Shown here: positions 52,984-60,920 of the stretch, piece after piece
How positions within the stretch are numbered: the first letter of the stretch is position 1
Layout of the letters: each line of letters begins with the position of its first letter
Assembly: GCA_035274845.1 (NCBI GenBank)
Contig: DATENU010000001.1
Coordinates: 1 to 60,920 of the forward strand
Reading direction: 5' to 3'
From: Chthoniobacterales bacterium
GTDB lineage: Bacteria > Verrucomicrobiota > Verrucomicrobiia > Chthoniobacterales > UBA10450
Length of the DNA stretch: 60,920 nucleotides
Notes under the pieces: generated by a model
Databases searched by the model: none
Told to the model about the DNA's origin: nothing
The model's input: only the letters and a program-made list of their open reading frames with translations
Translations under genes and position numbers: made by a program

Positions 52984-55900
52984 CTAGGCGCGCTGAAAAA
53001 GCCGCCGGATCTGCTTCCGATGGCGGAAGAAAAGCAGGGCGAACACCATCCCTCCGGAGACAAAGGTCGCCGGCTCAGGCGCTGGCACCACTTCATAATA
53101 CCCCCCGCCGAGATCGATCTCCATGCCTCCAGGTCCGAAACCTGTGAACAGAAAGCTGCTTAGATTGGCGCTTTGATCGGACGCGAAGATAAGGCGATCG
53201 GTCGAGTTGTTCCCCTGGGTCAAGGCCGTGCCCGTCCAGTTATCGATGGTCAGGGTGTACGCCCCGGGAGTAAAGCTGGCGAAAGTCAGCGCCCCAACCG
53301 TTCCGGTTCCAAAGTCGAGATGGGAATTGGAGGCGGCAAGGGTCAACGCTCCCACGCCCAGACTGCTCGTAGTTCCTTCGCTGAAGTTGCCCTTGGCGAA
53401 GGTTCCGCCCGCAAGAATCATGGTGGCGGCGTTGTTGATCTGATCGTTTTTCCCGAGGAACAGGGTGCCGCCGCTATTGATCGTGATGCTGGCGGTGGAG
53501 GCGAGAGCGCTTCCAACCGTCGCCGCGGCAACCAGGCTGCCCGCGTTCACCGTCGTCGCTCCGCTGAATGTGTTTGCTCCGGTCAGGATCAGCGTGCCTG
53601 CCCCGGACTTGCGCAAGGCGACGTCCCCCTGGGTGCCGCCGTTCGTTCCTGAAATCGTGCCCGCAAAAGTGCTCGTAACGCCGACGCCGGGATTGACGGT
53701 CAGGAGACTTGTTCCGCCAACGCTGCTGTTCTTTACCTTTCCGGACGAATCCCCGGAAAGGGAAGCGATACCGTCGCTGAAACCGGCCATGTCGAACACA
53801 CCGCTCGTATTCAGGGTTAACGCCGTTTGGGGCGCGGACGGAAGCCGATTGTTTCCGGCCAGTTTCAGGGTACCGCTGTTCTGCACCGTGGTCGCCCCGT
53901 TGTAGGAGCTCACCGCACCGAGGACCACAGTCGTGCCGTCGATCACGAGATCGGAATTGGGCGAGCTGCCGGTGATGCCGTTGTTCGTGATATTGACTGT
54001 TCCGCCGCCAAGGAACGTCAGCGTGGTTCCATTTTTTAGAATACCGCCCGTGAGATTCAGCGTGCCGCCCCCCGCACTGATCGACGCGTTAGTGGCGATG
54101 TCGAGCAGGCCAGCAAAGGTGCTGGTGCCGGTATTGGTGAGCGCTCCGCCATTGCTGATGCCGGTTCCATTGAGCGTTACCGTTTCGGCCGTCGAGTAGT
54201 TAACGTTGTTGAGGTTCAGGGCGGCGCCATTGGAGACGGTGGTCCCGCCCGCAACCGTCCCGAGCGCATTGTTGGTGTTCAGCTGCAAAAGGCCGCTGCT
54301 AATGGTAGTCGCTCCGGTAAACGTGTTCGCGCCGCTCAGAATCACGGTTCCCGAGGTGGTCTTCGTAATTCCTGCGGTGCCGCCCAACCGCGCGCTGACC
54401 GTGCCGCTTTGGAACTGGTAATCGGCCCCGGTGAGCGTGCCCGAACCAATAATGGATCCGCTCGTCAGCGTAATAATGTTCAGGGTCTCGTTGAATGCCT
54501 GGAGATCGAAGGTGCCGCCAGACACGGTGAGGTTGCCGCTGTCCAGGAGACGTTCACTCGCTGCCAGCTGGAGAATCCCCGCGCTGACATTTGTTCCCCC
54601 GGTGAAACTGTTGTTCCCACCCAGGACCATCGTGCCGGTGCCGGTTTTGTTGAGGGTCCCGTTTCCGGTAATGGCGCTCGTAATCGTAAATGTCTGGAAC
54701 GGGTCGATCTGAAAGGTGCTCGCCGTATTGGTCAAAGTGAAAGCACGATTCGTCGAGAAGCCGCTGGTAATTTCCAGCGTTCCGGCATTGAGCGTAAGCC
54801 CACCGCTATTGGCTCCGAGGTTCGCCGACTGGCTAATGGAGAGCGTCCCCGCGTCGATACTGGTTCCCCCCGCGTAAGTATTCACCCCGCTCAAAACCAC
54901 CGTCCCGACACCGCTCTTTCGGAGGAGTCCGGCACCGGAAACACCGGTTGGATCCTGGATTACGCCTGAGAACGTGGTCGTTCCGCCACTCGCCGCGGTG
55001 AGCGTGATGCTCTTGCCGACGCCGCTGTTGGTTCCAAGAAAAATGTTGCCAGAGAACGTCGAGGCGGAGGCGCTATAGCCGCCGAGCGTTATCACGCCGG
55101 TGTTGCCCGATTGCGCCCGGATATTGCGCGAAATGGTGACGGCAGCGTTCGTGAATAACCCGGCATCGAACGCGCCGGACGTATTGCCGAGAAGAATGTC
55201 GGACGATCCGCTGCCGAGCACGGTGTTGCCAGCTGTGCCGGTGGCGTTCGCGGTGAGAAGCAGATTGCCGGCATTAATCGTGGTGGTGCCGGCGTAGGAG
55301 TTGTTGCCGTTGCTCAGGATAAGGCTGCCCGCCGCGTAGGTGCTTACCCCGTCCAGCGAAAAGTTTGAAGCACCAGTGCCGGATATAACCCCGGAGATCT
55401 TCGCCTCCGGCACGCTCCCCACGCCCCGCAGGGTTTGGAACGACCTCGTTCCCCCGTTCAGATTGATCCCGTTTTGAAAATCGACGGTGTGATCGGCGGT
55501 GGCGTCGCCCAGGTAAAACACCGCATTTGCAGCGGACAGGAAATTTACGGCGCCCCATGTAACCGTGGCGCCGCTCCCGCCGAGGTTTACGACCCGATCC
55601 GCTCCGTAGGCCGCAAACCCCGAACTATTTGTCATGTTCACCTGGTTCGCACCCGTCCCAAGAGCACGGGTAAAATTGCCATTGCCCAACTCCAAAATGC
55701 CGGTGTTGAACGCGAAATTGCCGGTGCCCAAGGTCACTGTTCCCCGAATCGAAAGCACGCCACCAACATTCGTCGCACCGGTGCCGTTCGAACCCGAGCC
55801 GGAAAGAATGAGGGTGCCGAAACTGGTCAGTGTGAGAGCGCCATTTCCAGTGATCAAGCCGCTTTGCTCGATCGTTTTGCCGATCGCCACATCGAAGGTT

Positions 55901-56610
55901 CCGGCGCCGGTCATCGTGATATTGCGCGTTCCCATCACGTCTTGGGTCACCTGAAGGGTGCCACCATTGAAGATAAGTCCACCAGATGACGCGCCGAGAT
56001 TCGAGTTGGAAGAAATCGACACGATCCCCGCATTAAGCGTAAGGCCGCCGGAGAAAGTGTTCGTTCCGCTCAAGATTACCGTGCCGAGCCCTGTTTTTGT
56101 AATACTGCGGCTGCCCCCGGCTTCCGCGATGTTGCCAGTTATGTTCAGGCTGTTGCTGCCGGCTATGTTCCAGATGCCTGTGTAAGCCGCCACTCCAGTC
56201 GGATCCCCCAAAATCATTCCGGCCGAAATGGTCTGCGTAGCTTCCGTGCCGGCGATGTCGTTGCGAGTGATGTTACCGCTGCGAAGATTAAGCGTGCCGC
56301 CGGTGCCCGCCGCGAGGGTGAAACCGCTCGTGGTATTAATCACCAGGTCATTGATGTAGCGGGTGCCATCCAAAGTCATCGTTAGGCCAGAGGCAAATCC
56401 CGTCCCGATGGTGATGGTTTGGGTTCCATCAAAAACAGGTAAGGCATTGCCGGTCCAATTGTTAGCCGTGCCCCAACTGGCGTTCGCGCCGCCTCCATCC
56501 CAGGTAGTGCCGGCCTTGGCCGGAAGGGCAAAGATCAGGGCGCAAAAAAGCAGCGCCACACGTATGGGCGCCCAGGCAAAGCCGATTCCGGGTGGCCTGT
56601 GGAAGGACAT
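52984..56610 (-). CDS. Autotransporter-associated beta-strand repeat protein with PEP-CTERM tail
   Basis: A 1208-residue exported protein. The signal peptide covers about residues 1-33. The body is a beta-helix of repeating units of about 25-40 residues with core GTLNLRSGNI, G-T-V-I-L-S-G-x-N-T-(F/Y)-x-G, S-G-L-L-Q-L and N-A-G-S-L types, as in autotransporter-associated repeats (PATR). The C-terminus is a PEP-CTERM signal: PAPEPATF, a hydrophobic stretch SGGMVFALLFF, then RHRKQIRRLFQRA. PEP-CTERM proteins are processed by an exosortase in extracellular-polymer-producing bacteria; no exosortase gene is in the window. It is probably surface-bound. The gap to the lipoprotein gene is 116 bp. Confidence 0.9.
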   Translation of the reverse strand: MSFHRPPGIGFAWAPIRVALLFCALIFALPAKAGTTWDGGGANASWGTANNWTGNALPVFDGTQTITIGTGFASGLTMTLDGTRYINDLVINTTSGFTLAAGTGGTLNLRSGNITRNDIAGTEATQTISAGMILGDPTGVAAYTGIWNIAGSNSLNITGNIAEAGGSRSITKTGLGTVILSGTNTFSGGLTLNAGIVSISSNSNLGASSGGLIFNGGTLQVTQDVMGTRNITMTGAGTFDVAIGKTIEQSGLITGNGALTLTSFGTLILSGSGSNGTGATNVGGVLSIRGTVTLGTGNFAFNTGILELGNGNFTRALGTGANQVNMTNSSGFAAYGADRVVNLGGSGATVTWGAVNFLSAANAVFYLGDATADHTVDFQNGINLNGGTRSFQTLRGVGSVPEAKISGVISGTGASNFSLDGVSTYAAGSLILSNGNNSYAGTTTINAGNLLLTANATGTAGNTVLGSGSSDILLGNTSGAFDAGLFTNAAVTISRNIRAQSGNTGVITLGGYSASASTFSGNIFLGTNSGVGKSITLTAASGGTTTFSGVIQDPTGVSGAGLLRKSGVGTVVLSGVNTYAGGTSIDAGTLSISQSANLGANSGGLTLNAGTLEITSGFSTNRAFTLTNTASTFQIDPFQTFTITSAITGNGTLNKTGTGTMVLGGNNSFTGGTNVSAGILQLAASERLLDSGNLTVSGGTFDLQAFNETLNIITLTSGSIIGSGTLTGADYQFQSGTVSARLGGTAGITKTTSGTVILSGANTFTGATTISSGLLQLNTNNALGTVAGGTTVSNGAALNLNNVNYSTAETVTLNGTGISNGGALTNTGTSTFAGLLDIATNASISAGGGTLNLTGGILKNGTTLTFLGGGTVNITNNGITGSSPNSDLVIDGTTVVLGAVSSYNGATTVQNSGTLKLAGNNRLPSAPQTALTLNTSGVFDMAGFSDGIASLSGDSSGKVKNSSVGGTSLLTVNPGVGVTSTFAGTISGTNGGTQGDVALRKSGAGTLILTGANTFSGATTVNAGSLVAAATVGSALASTASITINSGGTLFLGKNDQINNAATMILAGGTFAKGNFSEGTTSSLGVGALTLAASNSHLDFGTGTVGALTFASFTPGAYTLTIDNWTGTALTQGNNSTDRLIFASDQSANLSSFLFTGFGPGGMEIDLGGGYYEVVPAPEPATFVSGGMVFALLFFRHRKQIRRLFQRA

Positions 56611-56751
56611 TGCCGCAGGGACATAGCGGTTTCTATGCCTCTTCTAAGTATTTACCGCAATTGCGGCCCGGTTGGTTTTTCTATCATGCCCCGGAAAACA
56701 GCCAGCACAGCCCCATCCGCGCCCGCCACCTCTCGTTCGCGAGCGCAAAAA

Positions 56752-57732
56752 CTAGAGAATGCCCGCCACCTGATGAGGAACGTAAAGCTCCTCCAGCTGA
56801 CTAATCTCTTCCTGGCTCAGCCGGACCTCGAGAGCCGCAATAGCTTCTTCGAGTTGATATGGTTTCGAAACCCCCACGATGGGCGCGACCACTCCCGGTT
56901 TTTGCAGCAACCAGGCCAGCGCCAATGGGGCGGGCGCCAGACCGCGCTTCGCCGCCACCGATTCCAAACGCTCGATAACGCGGGCATCCACTTCCGCGAT
57001 TTGTTCCCCGTAAATCATTTTGCCACGAGTGTCCGATGCGGCTCGAGCCGTGGCCGGTCTCCGCTGACCCGCGAGAAGGCCGCGGGCGAGCGGACTCCAG
57101 GGCAGCAATCCAATTCCTTCGTTGAGACAGAACGGGATCATTTCGCGCTCTTCTTCGCGATAAATGAGATTGTAATGATTCTGCATGACCGCGAAACGCC
57201 TCCAGCCCCGCGTATCCGCCACGTGCAGCATTTTCGCGAACTGCCAGGCGGCCATCGAGGACGCCCCGAGATAAAGGGCTTTGCCGGCGCGCACCACGTC
57301 GTCCAATGCCTCGAGCGTTTCTTCGATCGGCGTCTCCTCGTCGAACCGATGGATATAATAAAGATCGACGTAATCCGTTCCCAGCCGGCGCAAACTGTCA
57401 TCAATGGCGTGCATGATGTGCTTGCGGGAAAGTCCACCCTGGTTTGGGGCGTCTCCGACCGGATAAAAAACCTTCGTGGCGATCACCAGTCGATCACGCC
57501 CCGGCCCGAAATCCTTCAGAGCGCGACCCAGCACTTCTTCGCTTGCGCCTAACGAGTACATGTCGGCCGTATCGAAAAACGTAATTCCAGCTTCGAGGGC
57601 CTGTTTGATTAATGGCCGGCTGGCTTCCTCATCGAGAACCCACGGCCGCCACTTGCTCGATCCATAGGTCATGGTGCCGAGACAGAGCCTGGAGATCTTG
57701 AGGCCGGTCGAACCCAGGTTCACGTATTGCAT
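56752..57732 (-). CDS. Aldo/keto reductase
   Basis: A 326-residue NADPH-dependent (alpha/beta)8 oxidoreductase. The catalytic tetrad is visible: D54, Y59 (FFDTADMYSLG), K87 (VIATKVF) and H128 (YIHRFDEET). GLLPWSPLARGLLAG and the C-terminal VAPIVGVSKPYQLEEA cofactor loop match the YajO/AKR11-like group. Substrate unknown. It is divergent from the zinc-ribbon gene and the icd side, and convergent with nothing nearby. Confidence 0.95.
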   Translation of the reverse strand: MQYVNLGSTGLKISRLCLGTMTYGSSKWRPWVLDEEASRPLIKQALEAGITFFDTADMYSLGASEEVLGRALKDFGPGRDRLVIATKVFYPVGDAPNQGGLSRKHIMHAIDDSLRRLGTDYVDLYYIHRFDEETPIEETLEALDDVVRAGKALYLGASSMAAWQFAKMLHVADTRGWRRFAVMQNHYNLIYREEEREMIPFCLNEGIGLLPWSPLARGLLAGQRRPATARAASDTRGKMIYGEQIAEVDARVIERLESVAAKRGLAPAPLALAWLLQKPGVVAPIVGVSKPYQLEEAIAALEVRLSQEEISQLEELYVPHQVAGIL

Positions 57733-57795
57733 GGCGAATGCCTCTCGCTGGGTTCGGTCAGTCTGACGCCGGCTAGCCCGCTTCAGGGCGCGTGA

Positions 57796-57975
57796 TCAGC
57801 GCCAATGCCGCTCACCGTTCCGAGAGGCCGGGACCGCCGGGATCGGTCGCTTATCGCGGGCCGGGCGCAGCTCGACCGGGCTGGAAGTTTTGCATTCCTC
57901 GCACCAGTGCCTTTGCGCACTGTCGAGACGCTTGCGAGCGCCGCAGTTGTCGCAAACGAATACTTCTTTTCTCAC
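57796..57975 (-). CDS. 59-residue zinc-ribbon protein, function unknown
   Basis: A short ORF starts with GTG and has a GAGGAAG ribosome binding site a few bases upstream. It reads [18 protein letters not shown], then a segment with HWCEEC. Four cysteines form C-x2-C (residues 8, 11) and C-x2-C (25, 28), a zinc-ribbon pattern. The rest is basic and Pro/Arg-rich ([18 protein letters not shown]). It lies between the aldo/keto reductase and icd genes on the strand opposite icd. A regulator or RNA-binding role would be a guess. Confidence 0.6.
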   Translation of the reverse strand: MRKEVFVCDNCGARKRLDSAQRHWCEECKTSSPVELRPARDKRPIPAVPASRNGERHWR

Positions 57976-58077
57976 TACTTCCTCATAGCTCGGTTAGGCC
58001 AGAATGCCAAGAGCGTTTACGCGATCCCCCCGAGTTCTACTTTCGCCTTGGAAATTTCTACCTACAGTCCCTCCCCT

Positions 58078-59388
58078 ATGGCGTACAAGAATCTCACCCC
58101 TCCCGCGGGCGATAAAATCACCAGGACCGAGAAACTGAACGTGCCGGATCGTCCGGTTATTCCCTTTATCCGAGGCGACGGCACCGGCCCCGACATCTGG
58201 GCAGCGAGCGAGCGCGTCCTCGATGCCGCGGTTGAAAAAGCCTATGGCGGGAAAAAGAAGGTGGTCTGGTTCGAGGTTTTCGCCGGACAAGCGGCCAAGG
58301 ACAAATTCGACAAGTGGCTTCCGGACGACACCGTCGAAGCGTTTCGAGAATACCTGGTCGGGATCAAAGGCCCGCTGACCACTCCGGTCGGCGGCGGCAT
58401 CAGCTCCTTGAACGTGGCGCTGCGCCAGCTCCTCGATCTGTTCGTATGCCTGCGCCCCGTCCAATATTTCGAGGGCGTCCCCTCCCCGGTGAAACACCCG
58501 GAAAAGGTGAACATGGTGATTTTTCGCGAGAACACCGAGGACATCTACGCCGGCATCGAATACAAGGCCGGCACACCGGAGGCCGCGAAAGTAATCGCGT
58601 TCTTCGAGAAGGAATTTCCCAAGCACTTCGAAAAGATCCGGTTCGGCACGAAACAGAAAGCGGCCGATTTTTGGAAGGCCGTCGGCGCGCCGGAAAAGGA
58701 TGACGTGATAGTCGGCGTCGGCATCAAGCCGGTGAGCCGTTCCGGCAGCATCCGGCTGATTCACAGCGCGATCAGTTACGCTATCCAGAATCAGCGCAAG
58801 AGCGTGACCCTCGTCCACAAGGGCAACATCATGAAATTTACCGAAGGCGCGTTTCGCGATTGGGGTTATGAAATCGCGAAGCAATACTTCGGAGCGGAAG
58901 AGATCGATGGCGGCCCGTGGTGCAAAATCCCGATGGGCAAACCAGGCGCCGGCATCGTCATTAAGGACGCGATCGCGGACATCACGTTGCAGCAGGTGCT
59001 GACGCGGCCGGAGGATTTCGACGTGATCGCCACCCTGAATCTCAACGGCGATTACCTGAGCGACGCGCTCGCCGCTCAGGTAGGCGGAATCGGCATCGCT
59101 CCCGGCGGCAACATCAACTACATCAGCGGCCACGCCGTGTTTGAAGCAACCCACGGCACCGCCCCGAAATATGCGAACCTGGACAAGGTCAACCCGGGCT
59201 CGGTCATTCTTTCGGGTGAAATGATGTTTCGTTACATGGGCTGGAACGAGGCGGCCGACCTCATCTTGAAGGGCCTCAACGGCGCGATCGCCAGCAAACG
59301 GGTTACCTACGATTTCGCCCGCCTGATGGAAGGCGCCACCGAGATCAAATGCAGCGAGTTCGGCGATAACGTGATCGCCCACATGTAA
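58078..59388 (+). CDS. icd: NADP-dependent isocitrate dehydrogenase
   Basis: A 436-residue Icd converting isocitrate to 2-oxoglutarate in the TCA cycle. Substrate binding is in [13 protein letters not shown] (S110, the serine phosphorylated in E. coli, and R116), [19 protein letters not shown] and [30 protein letters not shown] has the Lys-Tyr pair that fixes the 2'-phosphate of NADP, so NADP rather than NAD is expected. ATG at 58078 is chosen; the frame is open upstream to 57805 but reads as non-coding-like sequence overlapping the zinc-ribbon gene. Confidence 0.97.
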   Translation: MAYKNLTPPAGDKITRTEKLNVPDRPVIPFIRGDGTGPDIWAASERVLDAAVEKAYGGKKKVVWFEVFAGQAAKDKFDKWLPDDTVEAFREYLVGIKGPLTTPVGGGISSLNVALRQLLDLFVCLRPVQYFEGVPSPVKHPEKVNMVIFRENTEDIYAGIEYKAGTPEAAKVIAFFEKEFPKHFEKIRFGTKQKAADFWKAVGAPEKDDVIVGVGIKPVSRSGSIRLIHSAISYAIQNQRKSVTLVHKGNIMKFTEGAFRDWGYEIAKQYFGAEEIDGGPWCKIPMGKPGAGIVIKDAIADITLQQVLTRPEDFDVIATLNLNGDYLSDALAAQVGGIGIAPGGNINYISGHAVFEATHGTAPKYANLDKVNPGSVILSGEMMFRYMGWNEAADLILKGLNGAIASKRVTYDFARLMEGATEIKCSEFGDNVIAHM

Positions 59389-59444
59389 GGGCATTTTGCC
59401 CCCCTCGGCGAGGTGCCAGCTCCCCAAATGGGGCGCTTAAGGCA

Positions 59445-59468
59445 TCGATCTCGCGGCCGCGAGATCGA
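59445..59468. repeat. 24-bp palindrome after icd
   Basis: A perfect palindrome centred on GCGGCCGC, with arms TCGATCTCGCGG and their complement. There is no loop and no T run after it, so it looks more like a binding site or cruciform than a classical terminator. Confidence 0.5.
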
Positions 59469-59631
59469 ATAACGCGTCCTGTACTTCTGGAAAACCTCAA
59501 AATGCTTGACATTTTTCGCCAGACTTTGAACCCTTTTTGTCTGAAAACTGTCTGACCCCCTTGCCAATCCTTCCCCCGGCGACTTGGCTAGTTAGACAAA
59601 TCAACAAAAACAATAAACCCACGAAAATATA

Positions 59632-60264
59632 ATGAAAAAATTAACCATGACTTCGCTGATCGCGATCGCTTCTCTCGCCCTCGTCGGATCGGCCCTGGCC
59701 CAAAACGCCAGCTTTAGTGCCTCGCGAACCTTTGAATTCGATCCAGATAGGACCGGCGGCGCCGTGGCCAACTGGGCCAAGGGAATTGGGTTGGCTGATG
59801 CGAGCGCAAACACCAACTTCGGCCTGCGGCTGGAGAAGAACGTTCCGATCGACGCCAACGTGGCGGCCGGAGCTGTCCTGAATGGCCTGAAGGGCGTAGT
59901 GGTCGGCGCCGGGGATACCATGGGTTACGACATGAAAAATGACAGCGACAGCACGCTCAATGGCAGCGGCCCACGCTTCAACGTCTCGTGGACCTTGAAT
60001 GGCGTCTCGAACTTCTCCTTCGTGGGCGGATCGAATAACGCCACCAAGTCGCCAGCCTGCCAGGATCCGACCAATTGGACCCGCTATCGTCTGAACCTCC
60101 AAAACCCGGCTCAGGCTTACCCGGTTATTCCGGTGGGCGCTGTGCTTCAGAGCGTGGTCCTGATCTTGGATGAGCCAGCCAAGGACACCTTGGACAACAT
60201 TAACTTCCGCGACCAGATCGCGACCAAACAGGGTTCTTCGTCGACTTCGACGGGCTGCCCGTAA
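59632..60264 (+). CDS. Secreted protein of unknown function
   Basis: A 210-residue protein with a classical signal peptide (1-23, cleavage SALA-Q). The mature part is rich in Asn, Ser and Gly with SFSASRTFEFDPDRTGGAVANW and repeated beta-like stretches; one pair of cysteines (in SPACQDP and the C-terminal GCP) could bond. Near the end VGAVLQSVVLILDEPAKDT is hydrophobic. The gene stands alone between icd and a strong terminator, with AT-rich DNA (59585-59631) just before the start. No family recognised. Confidence 0.8.
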   Translation: MKKLTMTSLIAIASLALVGSALAQNASFSASRTFEFDPDRTGGAVANWAKGIGLADASANTNFGLRLEKNVPIDANVAAGAVLNGLKGVVVGAGDTMGYDMKNDSDSTLNGSGPRFNVSWTLNGVSNFSFVGGSNNATKSPACQDPTNWTRYRLNLQNPAQAYPVIPVGAVLQSVVLILDEPAKDTLDNINFRDQIATKQGSSSTSTGCP

Positions 60265-60290
60265 CAGCTTGGGGAGTTAGCTCAAAAGAA

Positions 60291-60322
60291 GGAGGCATCC
60301 CGTGAGGATGCCTCCTTTTTTT
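60291..60322 (+). terminator. Strong intrinsic terminator
   Basis: A 10-bp perfect stem (GGAGGCATCC / GGATGCCTCC, 60291-60300 with 60306-60315) with a 5-nt loop, followed by a run of seven T. It terminates the secreted-protein gene. The A-rich left flank gives some T on minus, so it can also act on the convergent gene at the right edge. Confidence 0.92.
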
Positions 60323-60346
60323 GTTTCCTTGGTGGCGTTGATTTGC

Positions 60347-60920
60347 CTACGGCCCGCCACCGCGATCGTACACTTCGACTATGCCCACGCCTTGGCCGCT
60401 GGTCAGGCCGGCCAGGATCGCCGTGTAAAGGCCCGGCGGGAGAGTCGCCGCGATCGCCGATTCCTTTGTGTCCGAAGGCGCCAGCCCCGCAGCGGTGATC
60501 TCCGCGGCTTGCACCGGATCGTCCTGCCAGTCGTTGTTGGACTTCAGAAGGGTCCCATTCTGATCCCGCAGCTCGAGCGTTGGATCCTGCAACGGGTTCG
60601 AGATGCCGAACCCGCTCAGGCTTGGTCCCAAGCCCCGAATCACGACGCGGTCGTCCCCGGCACCATTACCCAGGATGAAACCAGCGATTACAACATTGCT
60701 GCCAGTGCGCACGAAGGCGCGGGTGCTGAGGTTCCCCAGCCTCGACGCGGCCGCCGTGTCGAGATCGTACACTTCGACCAGACCAACGCCCACCCCTGGG
60801 CCGTTGCCACGCAGGATCGCGGTGTAAGCACCGGGAGGCAGCGTCACGATGATGGCCGACTCCAGATCATTCGTCGGCGCCAACCCGGTGGCTTGAATCA
60901 GCGCTTCCTGGGTATCTCTC
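60347..60920 (-). CDS. Partial gene: protein with two STRG/GF modules (5' end beyond window)
   Basis: The frame is open to the last base of the window, so the gene starts outside. 191 residues are visible. They contain the end of one module (LAPTNDLESAIIVTLPPGAY, then VGVGLVEVYDLD) and a complete second one (RLGNLSTRAFVRTGSNVVIAGF, GLGPSLSGFGI, NNDWQDD, GVGIVEVYDRGGGP). Both match the C-terminal module of the DUF4394 protein at 12791. A TTG inside (60883) is not likely to be the real start since the module continues upstream of it. Probably secreted or surface-exposed; function unknown. Confidence 0.85.
   Translation of the reverse strand, partial: RDTQEALIQATGLAPTNDLESAIIVTLPPGAYTAILRGNGPGVGVGLVEVYDLDTAAASRLGNLSTRAFVRTGSNVVIAGFILGNGAGDDRVVIRGLGPSLSGFGISNPLQDPTLELRDQNGTLLKSNNDWQDDPVQAAEITAAGLAPSDTKESAIAATLPPGLYTAILAGLTSGQGVGIVEVYDRGGGP

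Noticed and set aside
53173..56626. Series of ORFs of 60-190 residues on plus within 53-56 kb
   Set aside because: They are shadows of the repetitive autotransporter-type gene and rise and fall with its repeat units.
57994..59427. 477-residue ORF opposite icd
   Set aside because: Antisense to an intact isocitrate dehydrogenase. The composition is that of a complementary frame.

Overview
The window is a GC-rich (about 60%) bacterial chromosome segment, most likely from the phylum Verrucomicrobiota, near the Spartobacteria/Chthoniobacterales. This rests on the character of the 16S rRNA 3' part at the left edge, a PEP-CTERM autotransporter-repeat protein, choice-of-anchor Q and DUF4394 secreted proteins, minor pilins of the PilV/PilW/PilX type, many TPR proteins and a cytochrome-free housekeeping set. 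No phage, plasmid, transposase or CRISPR feature is visible. Everything looks chromosomal and largely ordinary, with several accessory points of interest. Taxonomy is inference: no database was searched.

Layout. 1-1300: 3' portion of a 16S rRNA gene that ends at its own intrinsic terminator with no 23S gene after it, then tRNA-Ala(UGC) on the opposite strand. 1378-4447: an inactive/active pair of M16 zinc peptidases and tRNA-Ile(GAU). 4519-8636: a polytopic membrane protein, a secreted protein, a VanZ-like protein, mannose-6-phosphate isomerase and a DUF4864 protein. 8662-12713: a minus-strand group holding a flavoprotein of the halogenase/LodB type, a large Tat-exported protein of unclear family and a DUF971 protein. 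12791-18621: secreted DUF4394 protein, YggS, three small exported proteins and a dipeptidyl-peptidase IV-like S9 peptidase. 18630-24631: a membrane protein with a TIR-like DUF4062 head, gamma-glutamyltransferase, a LolC/E-type permease and a DUF2237 protein.

24098-25797 holds a 2H phosphodiesterase overlapping RtcB (a plausible RNA-end repair pair), followed by an Hsp70. 27771-34437 is a minus-strand run: Ni/Co-type transporter, peroxiredoxin, a 34-residue mS38/COX24-like basic protein, a TPR protein, an AI-2E family permease and another TPR protein. 34495 is tRNA-Pro(CGG). 34967-39641 is a plus-strand cluster of three minor pilins and a beta-helix surface protein, followed by rpoZ and smpB. 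40679-45559 has a Tet-type MFS exporter, ThpR, a POT peptide transporter and a sugar-porter-type MFS protein carrying an in-frame repeat insertion. 45651-52867 has a Tat-exported aminotransferase, a TPR protein, a PpiD-like chaperone, ArgG, 6-phosphofructokinase, a D,D-carboxypeptidase and a lipoprotein. 52984-60920 has the PEP-CTERM giant, an aldo/keto reductase, a 59-residue zinc-ribbon protein, isocitrate dehydrogenase, a secreted protein and the 3' part of a gene running off the right edge.

Themes. There is heavy investment in the cell envelope and secreted proteins (proteases, pilins, beta-helix and autotransporter-type proteins, Tat substrates). RNA metabolism is represented by RtcB, two 2H enzymes, SmpB, rpoZ and the mS38-like protein. 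Several unrelated families of short palindromic extragenic repeats are present, one of them inside a coding gene. Many starts are GTG or TTG and many lack a clear Shine-Dalgarno sequence, so start positions are the least certain part of this annotation.
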